Below are positions 1 to 5,894 of a stretch of DNA of 15,371 bases, one piece after another; the first letter of the stretch is position 1; each line of letters begins with the position of its first letter. The position numbers and the translations under genes are program-made. The stretch is taken from the NCBI GenBank assembly GCA_964430695.1, contig CAYSFO010000035.1, positions 1 through 15,371 on the forward strand, given 5' to 3'. This DNA comes from MGBC108787 sp964430695. GTDB taxonomy: Bacteria > Bacillota_I > Bacilli_A > RF39 > UBA660. A model generated the notes under the pieces. The model was not told where the DNA came from, searched no databases, and saw only the letters and a list, made by a program, of their open reading frames with translations.

Positions 1-148
1 TCTTAAACATATTTCCTCTTAAAAATCCTTCTTTAGGACTAACTAACTTATCCTCATGTTCATATTCATAATGTTTGTGAGGATTATTAAAGTTAAAGCC
101 AGCTAGACTAAGAACATCAAAATCATAATTATTATTTTCAAATAACAT
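1..148 (-). CDS. CotJA-like spore coat-associated protein (N-terminal part, runs off window)
   Basis: The minus-strand reading frame begins with ATG at 148-146 and stays open to the window edge (49 codons). It has a strong AGGAGG ribosome binding site at 159-164, 10 nt upstream. The N-terminus is Asn/His/Tyr-rich. Near residues 38-49 it reads S-P-K-E-G-F-L-R-G-N-M-F, which resembles the conserved 'P-x-E-A-L-x-x-G-T-L-F/W' segment of CotJA, a small protein of the inner spore coat encoded by cotJ operons. The C-terminal half, which normally carries a Tyr/Pro-rich segment, lies outside the window. A CotJA identity suits the other sporulation genes here. It rests on one short motif, so a generic small coat-like protein remains possible. 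Confidence 0.55.
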   Translation of the reverse strand, partial: MLFENNNYDFDVLSLAGFNFNNPHKHYEYEHEDKLVSPKEGFLRGNMFK

Positions 149-168
149 TTTTTTCTTTCCTCCTAGCA

Positions 169-177
169 TATAGTATG
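169..177 (-). promoter_or_regulatory. Possible mother-cell sigma factor -10 element for the CotJA-like gene
   Basis: On the minus strand the sequence reads CATACTATA, 21 bp upstream of the ATG. It fits the sigma-K -10 consensus CATAnnnTA and is close to the sigma-E -10 CATACAnT. No convincing -35 element was found at the expected distance, so this is a half-site only. cotJ genes of Bacillus are under mother-cell control, which makes the placement reasonable. Confidence 0.25.
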
Positions 178-242
178 ACTAGGCGAATTTTTAGGAAAGG
201 CTTTTGTCTTAGTATAAATATAATTAAGTAAAAATATTTAAA

Positions 243-271
243 TTGCGTGATCTATGAATACGTGTTAAAAT
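243..271 (+). promoter_or_regulatory. Sigma-A-type promoter with extended -10
   Basis: TTGCGT (243-248) is separated by 17 bp from TAAAAT (266-271), which is preceded by the extended -10 dinucleotide TG (263-264). It lies 23 bp upstream of the ATG at 295 and probably drives the thioredoxin-like gene and trmL. Confidence 0.5.
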
Positions 272-294
272 AAAAGCGAAAGGATATGATGTAG

Positions 295-843
295 ATGAAA
301 AATAAAAAAAACAATTATATCCCACCTAAAAATTACATAATAGCTCTTTTTATTTGTTTCATTACAATCTTTTTAACCTATTATATTTTTAGTTGGTATA
401 AAGTAGCTAAAGAGAAAAAAATGAATGAAAGTTATTTAATTAGTTCAAAAACGATAAGTTTAGAAGTAACAGGTATAGATGAAATTGAAAATACGTTTAC
501 AGAAGCACCATCCGAGTATTTTGTTTATATTGGATACCATAATGATGAAAATGTTTATAATCTCGAAAGAAGTTTGAAAAAAATTATTGATAAATATACA
601 TTAAATGATCTTTTTTATTACATAGATGTAACAAAATTAAAAGAGGAAGAAGATTATATTAGAAAATTAAACGAAGCATTAGATTTACAAGAAGTGAAAG
701 TGGAAAGTATTCCAACAATTATTTATTTTAAAGAGGGGAAAGTAAATAAGGATGCCATTATTACTAGAGATGATGATAATATGATGGATGTTGGAGATTT
801 TGAAAAATTATTACAAATGTATGAATTTAAAAAAGTAAGCTAA
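295..843 (+). CDS. Membrane-anchored thioredoxin-fold protein lacking the CXXC motif
   Basis: 182 aa. The basic N-terminus is followed by one hydrophobic segment (residues 14-33), then a soluble domain, predicted to sit outside the membrane. The soluble part looks like a thioredoxin fold: a strand plus helix (about 75-100), and the sequence V-E-S-I-P-T-I-I-Y-F (136-145), where Ile-Pro-Thr is the usual cis-proline loop before strand beta-4. At the position where an active thioredoxin would have CXXC, the protein reads Y-H-N-D (81-84), so thiol-disulfide exchange is not expected. The start is fixed by GAAAGGA (278-284); two ATGs just upstream run straight into a TAG. The gene precedes trmL and may share its transcript. 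Fold assignment is an inference from motifs, and the function is unknown. Confidence 0.7.
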   Translation: MKNKKNNYIPPKNYIIALFICFITIFLTYYIFSWYKVAKEKKMNESYLISSKTISLEVTGIDEIENTFTEAPSEYFVYIGYHNDENVYNLERSLKKIIDKYTLNDLFYYIDVTKLKEEEDYIRKLNEALDLQEVKVESIPTIIYFKEGKVNKDAIITRDDDNMMDVGDFEKLLQMYEFKKVS

Positions 844-857
844 CAAAGCTTATTTTT
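836..857 (+). terminator. Weak hairpin terminator candidate
   Basis: TAAGC (836-840) pairs with GCTTA (848-852) across a 7-nt loop and is followed by five T's (853-857). The hairpin overlaps the stop codon of the thioredoxin-like gene. A five-pair stem is weak, so readthrough into trmL is likely. Confidence 0.3.
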
Positions 858-891
858 CTGTTATGTTGAACTGTTGTAGAGGAGGCAAATT

Positions 892-1401
892 ATGTTAAAT
901 GTAGTTTTATTTGAACCAGAAATTCCAGGAAATACGGGAAATATTATGCGTACTTGTGTTGCAACGAATACAAAATTACACTTAATTAAACCTTTAAGTT
1001 TTTCATTAGAAGAAAAATATATAAAACGTAGTGGAGTAAATTACATAGAACATTGTGACTATACTGTGTATGAAAATATAGAAGAATTCTTTTCTAAAAA
1101 TGAAGGAACTTTTTACTTTTTAACAAGATATGGTCATAAACCACATACTAGTTTTGACTATAGCAATAAAGAAGAAAACATTTATTTCTTTTTTGGGAAA
1201 GAAAGTACAGGAATACCCCCCAAAATATTAAAACCGTACTTAGAAAATTGTATGCGTATGCCCATGACAGATAAAGTACGCTCTTTAAATCTATCCAATA
1301 CCGTTGCTATCATGGTTTATGAAGCATTAAGACAACAAAATTATCGCGATTTATTATTTGACGAACCGCATAAAAGTAAAAATTTTATTGAGGAATCCTA
1401 A
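892..1401 (+). CDS. trmL: tRNA (cytidine(34)/carboxymethylaminomethyluridine(34)-2'-O)-methyltransferase TrmL
   Basis: 169 aa, a typical length for this single-domain SPOUT methyltransferase. TrmL transfers a methyl group from SAM to the 2'-OH of the wobble base 34 in certain tRNA-Leu isoacceptors. Visible motifs are N-T-G-N-I-M-R-T-C (14-22) at the N-terminus, then the trefoil-knot SAM-binding loops: F-G-K-E-S-T-G-I-P (101-109), M-R-M-P-M (121-125) and S-L-N-L-S-N-T-V-A (131-139). A good GGAGG site lies 6 nt before the ATG. It sits 48 bp after the thioredoxin-like gene and 57 bp before spoVS. No strong terminator separates it from spoVS. Confidence 0.93.
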   Translation: MLNVVLFEPEIPGNTGNIMRTCVATNTKLHLIKPLSFSLEEKYIKRSGVNYIEHCDYTVYENIEEFFSKNEGTFYFLTRYGHKPHTSFDYSNKEENIYFFFGKESTGIPPKILKPYLENCMRMPMTDKVRSLNLSNTVAIMVYEALRQQNYRDLLFDEPHKSKNFIEES

Positions 1402-1458
1402 GCATTTTTTTCTTCCTTTCACATATAGTTTAATATACAAATGATTGAAGGAGGAAAT

Positions 1459-1719
1459 ATGGAAATATTAAAAGTATCAACAAAATCAAATCCAAGTAAG
1501 GTGGCGGGAGCCATTGCTAACATTTATCGAGAAAGTAAAAGTGTTGAAATTCAAACCATTGGTGCAGGAAGTTTAAATCAAGCGATTAAAGCGATTGCGA
1601 TTGCTCGAGGATTTGTTGCTCCAAGTGGAGAAAATTTAGTAGTTATTCCAGCTTTTAGTGATATTATCATAAATGGAGAACAAAAAACAGCTATTAAACT
1701 AATTGTAGAAGCCAAATAG
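1459..1719 (+). CDS. spoVS: Stage V sporulation protein S
   Basis: 86 aa from the ATG at 1459, exactly the length of Bacillus SpoVS. The in-frame ATG at 1441 is rejected as the start because AAGGAGG (1448-1454) lies between the two. The sequence is highly conserved: M-E-I-L-K-V-S-T-K-S at the N-terminus, I-G-A-G-S-L-N-Q-A-I-K-A-I-A-I-A-R-G-F in the middle, and a T-A-I-K-L-I-V-E end. SpoVS is a small Alba-like regulatory protein needed for progress through late sporulation, when coat and cortex form. It is also found in some non-sporulating bacteria, so alone it is not proof of sporulation, but the other spore genes here make that the likely role. Confidence 0.97.
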   Translation: MEILKVSTKSNPSKVAGAIANIYRESKSVEIQTIGAGSLNQAIKAIAIARGFVAPSGENLVVIPAFSDIIINGEQKTAIKLIVEAK

Positions 1720-1735
1720 GTTTCTTTTTTTAATT

Positions 1736-1758
1736 AAAAAAACGCTTTCATGCGTTTT
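1736..1758. terminator. Bidirectional rho-independent terminator
   Basis: CGC (1743-1745) pairs with GCG (1752-1754) around the loop TTTCAT, and the stem is extended by A's (1739-1742) pairing with T's (1755-1758). The run of A's from 1734 provides the U-tract for the minus-strand pair that converges on spoVS. The TTTT at 1755-1758 serves the plus strand. Confidence 0.7.
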
Positions 1759-2182
1759 ATCTAGATATTAATGACATTGCAATAATAAATCCAAGATTCA
1801 ATAGAGAAATTAGTACGAAAGTTACATCAATATAACCAGCTTTAGCAATAGTACGAATACGGGTTTTGGCTTTTTCAAAATTAATTATATTATCATAATC
1901 TTCTTCATCTCTATCAAGAGCATTTTGGAAATTTTCTACTACTTTTTCTTCTTGTAATGTCCTATTTTCTTTGTTTGCTAATTCCATCGTATTCATATTA
2001 TTTTCTGATACAATAGAGTCAGCAGCTTCAGGAAGTAAGCCTTTTTGCTCTAAATAGGCACAATTGTTTAAAAAGTCTTCATAATTTTTAATTTTCATTA
2101 TTTGTATTGGATCAGGATTAGAAAGAGCAATAAGTTCTTTATATTCCCTCGGAGTGATTATATTATTGGGTTGTGAATTCAT
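1757..2182 (-). CDS. Unrecognised small protein with a C-terminal membrane segment
   Basis: 141 aa. The family is not recognised. The first ~105 residues are polar and highly charged (many Glu, Asp, Asn and Lys, with likely helical stretches at 68-110). A single hydrophobic segment follows at the extreme C-terminus (about 118-139, rich in Ile, Leu and Phe, ending S-L-I-S-R), giving a tail-anchored topology with the bulk of the protein in the cytoplasm. Translation probably starts at the ATG at 2182-2180, preceded by AAGGAG about 11 nt upstream. The start overlaps the end of the upstream gene by 20 nt, so the two are co-transcribed and probably translationally coupled. Transcription ends at the bidirectional hairpin near 1736-1758. 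Confidence 0.65.
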   Translation of the reverse strand: MNSQPNNIITPREYKELIALSNPDPIQIMKIKNYEDFLNNCAYLEQKGLLPEAADSIVSENNMNTMELANKENRTLQEEKVVENFQNALDRDEEDYDNIINFEKAKTRIRTIAKAGYIDVTFVLISLLNLGFIIAMSLISR

Positions 2183-2471
2183 ATTCTCTATATCTCCTTA
2201 CTTTTTCCTTCAATTGTTTTTCTTTAATAAGCATAGAATAAACATGAACTTTAATAATTTTAAATAAATCTTCACATTCCATATTTTCTATACTATAAAA
2301 GATATTAGGACTTCTTAAAATATCTTGCATATATATATCACTTATGTCAATTTTTTCATTTTTATACGTTAGATAATGTCCATCCGTTTTGATTTCGAAT
2401 AATTTAGGATTCTTTTGTTGCCATGATGCTACGTAAGCAGCATTAATTTGAGAGTTATTACTGCCGCTCAT
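2163..2471 (-). CDS. Unrecognised small soluble protein
   Basis: 102 aa. The family is not recognised. The N-terminus is Ser/Asn-rich. A central segment, Y-L-T-Y-K-N-E-K-I-D-I-S-D-I, looks like beta strands followed by a helix. The C-terminal third (about 70-95) is a basic, probably helical stretch. There are no membrane segments or signal peptide. AAGGAGG lies about 7 nt before the ATG at 2471. It is the first gene of a two-gene unit with the overlapping tail-anchored gene, and is expressed from a good sigma-A promoter at 2502-2530. A role as soluble partner of the membrane protein is an inference from the overlap alone. Confidence 0.65.
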   Translation of the reverse strand: MSGSNNSQINAAYVASWQQKNPKLFEIKTDGHYLTYKNEKIDISDIYMQDILRSPNIFYSIENMECEDLFKIIKVHVYSMLIKEKQLKEKVRRYREYEFTTQ

Positions 2472-2501
2472 AGTAAAAGCCTCCTTATTATTACAATAAT
2501 C

Positions 2502-2530
2502 ATTATAGCAAAAGAAGATAGGTATTTCAA
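2502..2530 (-). promoter_or_regulatory. Sigma-A promoter for the unknown gene pair
   Basis: On the minus strand TTGAAA (2530-2525) lies 17 bp upstream of a perfect TATAAT (2507-2502), preceded by the extended -10 TG. Its -35 element directly abuts the -35 of the divergent sufB promoter, leaving no base between them. Confidence 0.8.
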
Positions 2531-2559
2531 TTGTTTATTAAATGTTTTTGCGGTATAAT
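2531..2559 (+). promoter_or_regulatory. Sigma-A promoter for sufB
   Basis: TTGTTT (2531-2536), a 17-bp spacer, then a perfect TATAAT (2554-2559). Transcription would start near 2565-2568, only about 9-12 nt before the sufB ATG at 2577. Confidence 0.75.
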
Positions 2560-2576
2560 TGCGTGTAGTGATATAT

Positions 2577-3869
2577 ATGAAGAAAGAATTATCAAAAGAA
2601 TTTATTATCGAATTATCAAAAAGTAAAAATGAACCAGATTGGATGCTAGATTTTCGTTTAAAATCTTATGAAAAGTTTTTAGAGTTGGAAAATCCAAAAT
2701 TTGGGCCTGAACTTCCTTTTTCTTTTGATGAAATCTTATATTATAAAAATGAACATGAAAAGTTTGGTAGTGATTGGGATAAAGTTGATAAAAAGGTAAA
2801 AAATACTTTTTGCAAATTAGGAGTAATTGATGCTGAAGATAAATATTTAGATGGAGTATCGAACCAATATGAAAGCGAAGTCATTTATCATAAACAAAAT
2901 ACCAATAAAGATATTATTTTTTTAAGTACCGATGAAGCTTTACAACAATATCCGGACCTTTTTAAAGAATATTTTAACAATTTAGTAAAGTATGATGAAA
3001 ACAAATATACGGCATTAAATGGTGCTGTATGGAGTGGGGGAACATTTATTTATATTCCTAAAAATACAACTTTAGATAGACCACTACAAAGTTACTTTCG
3101 TATTGATAGTAAGAATTTAGGACAGTTTGAAAGAACAATTATTATTGTAGATGAAGATTCTTCTTTAGAATATATTGAGGGTTGTACAGCAAGAAGCTAT
3201 TCAAGCAATTCACTACATGCAGGTGTTGTAGAAATTTACGTCAAAAAGAACGCTTCCATGCGTTATTCCACTATTCAAAACTGGAGTACAGATGTGTATA
3301 ACTTAGTGACGAAAAGAGCGATAGTAGAGGAACACGGAAAAATGGAATGGATTGACGGAAATATTGGAAGTAAAGTCACAATGAAATATCCTAGTTGTAT
3401 TTTAAAAGGAGATTATGCAACAGGAAATTCTATCAGTGTTGCTTATGCAAAAAAAGGGCAATTTTTAGATGCTGGTGCTAAAATGATTCATTTAGGACGT
3501 CACACAAAAAGTAATATTATCAGTAAATCCATTGCAGAAAATGGTGGTGTTTGTAACTATCGTGGAACAACGAGAATAACAAAAGCAGCAACAGATAGTG
3601 TTGCTGAAGTAAAATGCGATACTATACTTATAGATAAAAGTGCAAAAAGTGACACATACCCAACAAACATTGTAGAAAATAATAGTTCAAAACTATCTCA
3701 TGAAGCAACCATTTCAAAAGTAGATGAAGAAAAATTATTTTATTTAATGAGTAATGGTCTAACAGAAGATCGTGCCAAAGAATTAATTATTACGGGATTT
3801 ATTTCAGACTTTAAAAAAGAGTTACCGATGGAATATGCAGTGGAATTAAACCGACTTGTAAAGGAATGA
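2577..3869 (+). CDS. sufB: Fe-S cluster assembly scaffold protein SufB
   Basis: 430 aa, slightly shorter than the usual ~465 aa. SufB, with SufC and SufD, forms the SufBCD scaffold on which Fe-S clusters are built. Family marks include the beta-helix core (from about residue 150), the conserved cysteine in V-K-C-D-T-I-L-I (Cys347), the H-E-A-T-I-S-K segment (His375-Glu376), and the hallmark C-terminus E-L-P-M-E-Y-A-V-E-L-N-R-L. An in-frame TTG at 2559 is rejected because it lies inside the -10 box. The ATG at 2577 lacks a Shine-Dalgarno sequence and would have a leader of about 10 nt. Unlike most Bacillota, no sufC, sufD, sufS or sufU flanks it: upstream genes are divergent and a terminator follows. 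The rest of the system must lie elsewhere. Confidence 0.95.
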   Translation: MKKELSKEFIIELSKSKNEPDWMLDFRLKSYEKFLELENPKFGPELPFSFDEILYYKNEHEKFGSDWDKVDKKVKNTFCKLGVIDAEDKYLDGVSNQYESEVIYHKQNTNKDIIFLSTDEALQQYPDLFKEYFNNLVKYDENKYTALNGAVWSGGTFIYIPKNTTLDRPLQSYFRIDSKNLGQFERTIIIVDEDSSLEYIEGCTARSYSSNSLHAGVVEIYVKKNASMRYSTIQNWSTDVYNLVTKRAIVEEHGKMEWIDGNIGSKVTMKYPSCILKGDYATGNSISVAYAKKGQFLDAGAKMIHLGRHTKSNIISKSIAENGGVCNYRGTTRITKAATDSVAEVKCDTILIDKSAKSDTYPTNIVENNSSKLSHEATISKVDEEKLFYLMSNGLTEDRAKELIITGFISDFKKELPMEYAVELNRLVKE

Positions 3870-3908
3870 AGAATTCTTTGAACAATAAACTAATTGATTA
3901 ATATAGGT

Positions 3909-3936
3909 AAAATTCATTTTTTTGATGAATTTTTTT
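3909..3936 (+). terminator. Rho-independent terminator of sufB
   Basis: AAAATTCAT (3909-3917) pairs perfectly with ATGAATTTT (3925-3933) around a 7-nt T-rich loop. T's run from 3930 to 3936. Only four bases separate its T-tract from the -35 of the next promoter. Confidence 0.8.
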
Positions 3937-3940
3937 ATGA

Positions 3941-3972
3941 TTGACTTTTTGATTGGGGGGGGGGTATAATAA
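3941..3972 (+). promoter_or_regulatory. Promoter with a ten-G tract in the spacer (copy 1)
   Basis: TTGACT (3941-3946), then TTTTGATT, then exactly ten G's (3955-3964), then TATAAT (3965-3970) and AA. The -35/-10 spacer is 18 bp, one longer than optimal. A second copy at 13528-13559 is identical over 32 bp except for T/C just before the G tract. Homopolymer tracts in promoter spacers are a known substrate for slipped-strand length change, which alters promoter strength. Here that is an inference from structure. Confidence 0.8.
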
Positions 3973-4002
3973 TTTTGCTCTTAATTAAAGGGGGAAGTTT
4001 CA

Positions 4003-5679
4003 ATGAATAATGATAAAGCTATTGAATTTGAAACGACTATTTATAAAGTAAATAAAGCATTAGAACGCTCAAAAAATATTGGTTTAAATGTAGAAAAATA
4101 TGAAAAATTAGTGGCTGATATTATAGCAGAATGTAATGAAAAAACTTCTTATAATACAAATACTGTTTTTAAAAATGCTTTTATAGAAAATGCGTATATA
4201 AGTGCTATTTCTAAATTAGAAAGTGTATATTTTGAACTGGATAAATATGAAATCTATCTTAAAGTAGCTTCTTTTAATAAAGTTTTAAAAGAATTTATTT
4301 TATCTAAAGAGAAAAAGATAAGCGAATTAGAACAATTTCGTGAACGTTTATTATTGTTACTAGATAAGTTAAAAGAATCAGACACTTTAGATTACCAAGT
4401 AGAAGGGCCACTCGTTGAAGATATCTATTATTTAACGTATGAATTTATTAAAGAAGAAATAAAAACATTAGAAATAAGTCCAACCCTTAGAAAATTACAA
4501 ACGGATGAAGTGCATACCTATAATCTTGATAAACAAATCGGAAAAGAATTAGAAAAGCTAGATTTAAAAGATCCAAAATATGCTTTAATCGTTACGCAAA
4601 AAAATAAAATTGATTCCCAAGGAATAAATGCTGTTTATTTAGAAGAAAACTTTATATCTACGATTGTTAAATCTACAGCAAGTAAAAAAGAATTACAAGA
4701 AAAAGTTCAATTTTTATCTATACAGGCAAATACGTATTATGCACGAGCAAAAGATTTAGAAGAAAAGATAAATAAAAATAGAGAAGTTACAGCAAAACAA
4801 AAGGAATTGGTTCCTATTTATTTGAAAAGAATTTATGGAAATTTAGCTTTGTTTGCAACTTCTGTTGGAATTATTGGAGGATTAATAACAGGAAGTTTTA
4901 AGTTAGGAAAAAAGTGTGCAACTACAAAAACGTATAATGTTACAGTAACAAGTTATAGCTCTATTGAAGGGGAATTACCTGTAAAACAAGAAATATCTTC
5001 TGAGATTAAAAATAGTATACAACTAAAAGAGTATCAACCATATGAAGAAGAACAGGAAGATAGATATTATAAATATGTAAGAACTGTTTCTACTTATGAT
5101 TTAAGCAAGATAGAAGAATTGGACTTGGAAGAATATCTAAATGTAAACTTAGCGTTATTAGGAATTAACTGTACCAATGAATTCGAATATGAAAATTCAT
5201 TAAGTATAAGTGATTTATATACAGAAGCTTATTCTATTGTAGAAAAACGCATAACGGATGAAGTTCCAGAAAAAGAATATAGTAAAGGGTGGCACATTTT
5301 TTTCTTCGGTCTGTTTCTTTTAATGTCTTTCTTTATAGATCTTCTAATAGAATTGATAATAGGACTAATAATAATGGATAAAGATAAAGATAAAGATAAA
5401 CCAATAGGATTTATTATAACTTTAGATAGATTGCGTTCTAATTTCAAAAAACTTATGAAACTTAAACAAAAGATAAGCGAAAAAGAGAATGATTTAAAAG
5501 GATTATATGAGGAAGCAACACAATTATTTATAGAGAATAAGGAGATAATGAGCCAAGTAGAAAAACTGCTTCCTTATTTAGAAAATAATGCTAGTTTTAA
5601 TAAAGAGGTAGAAGATATTCAAAAAGATATTGCAAGAACATTAAAGATAGAAGATAAAACGTTGAATATGCAAATGTAA
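4003..5679 (+). CDS. Large unrecognised two-TM coiled-coil membrane protein
   Basis: 558 aa, family not recognised. Residues 1-275 are a Lys/Glu/Leu-rich, mostly helical region with coiled-coil character, strongest around 90-130 and 225-270. TM1 lies at about 277-298 (ending in a Gly-rich G-I-I-G-G-L-I-T-G stretch). Residues 300-428 form a polar, Tyr/Glu-rich segment. TM2 lies at about 430-458 (Phe/Leu/Ile-rich). An Asp-Lys repeat (DK x4, residues 459-466) follows, and a second coiled-coil tail runs to the end. The likely topology puts both helical arms inside the cell and the 300-428 domain outside. The start is supported by AAGGGGG (3988-3994). Expression depends on the ten-G promoter just upstream. 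The gene stands alone between two terminators. A membrane stress or structural role cannot be assigned from sequence. Confidence 0.8.
   Translation: MNNDKAIEFETTIYKVNKALERSKNIGLNVEKYEKLVADIIAECNEKTSYNTNTVFKNAFIENAYISAISKLESVYFELDKYEIYLKVASFNKVLKEFILSKEKKISELEQFRERLLLLLDKLKESDTLDYQVEGPLVEDIYYLTYEFIKEEIKTLEISPTLRKLQTDEVHTYNLDKQIGKELEKLDLKDPKYALIVTQKNKIDSQGINAVYLEENFISTIVKSTASKKELQEKVQFLSIQANTYYARAKDLEEKINKNREVTAKQKELVPIYLKRIYGNLALFATSVGIIGGLITGSFKLGKKCATTKTYNVTVTSYSSIEGELPVKQEISSEIKNSIQLKEYQPYEEEQEDRYYKYVRTVSTYDLSKIEELDLEEYLNVNLALLGINCTNEFEYENSLSISDLYTEAYSIVEKRITDEVPEKEYSKGWHIFFFGLFLLMSFFIDLLIELIIGLIIMDKDKDKDKPIGFIITLDRLRSNFKKLMKLKQKISEKENDLKGLYEEATQLFIENKEIMSQVEKLLPYLENNASFNKEVEDIQKDIARTLKIEDKTLNMQM
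5377..5400 (+). repeat. Hexanucleotide tandem repeat (GATAAA)x4
   Basis: Four perfect copies of GATAAA encode Asp-Lys x4 just after TM2 of the large membrane protein. As the unit is six bases, copy-number change would lengthen or shorten the charged linker without a frameshift. Confidence 0.85.
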
Positions 5680-5750
5680 ATTTTACACATATTTACATAG
5701 TGGTATACATATCTAGATAAAAAAGTTTAAAAATACTAATTTTGTAGATA

Positions 5751-5779
5751 AAGAGTTCAATTTTGTAAATTGAGCTTTT
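5751..5779 (+). terminator. Rho-independent terminator after the two-TM protein gene
   Basis: AGTTCAATTT (5754-5763) pairs with AAATTGAGCT (5767-5776) with one G-U pair and a 3-nt loop. Flanking A's (5751-5752) can extend the stem into T's at 5778-5779. A T-rich stretch (to 5784) follows. Confidence 0.75.
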
Positions 5780-5846
5780 CTTTTGGCAAATTGGTGCACT
5801 AAATTTCTTTTTTTTTCTTCCTAATTTTGAAAATTCGTTATTTGCT

Positions 5847-5889
5847 TCCTCCAGAAAAGATGTGTTTAAATGACATCACGAAAGGAGGG
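5847..5889 (+). promoter_or_regulatory. Possible hairpin that masks the ssb ribosome binding site
   Basis: TCCTCC (5847-5852) is complementary to GGAGGG (5884-5889), which is the ssb Shine-Dalgarno. Between them GATGT (5859-5863) pairs with ACATC (5873-5877), leaving a symmetric 6x6 internal loop. If transcribed as one leader, it could occlude ribosome binding. No promoter could be assigned with confidence. Confidence 0.4.
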
Positions 5890-5894
5890 TTTTA

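Noticed and set aside
1209..1221. C6 run in trmL as a phase-variable coding tract.
   Set aside because: The run is short, encodes conserved Ile-Pro-Pro residues, and the frame is intact.
2559..2576. A longer sufB starting at TTG 2559.
   Set aside because: The TTG overlaps the -10 box and precedes the expected transcription start.
5229..5447. Minus-strand open frame with a Ser-Leu repeat.
   Set aside because: It is the antisense shadow of the GATAAA repeat and TM2 in the large membrane protein; no ribosome binding site.
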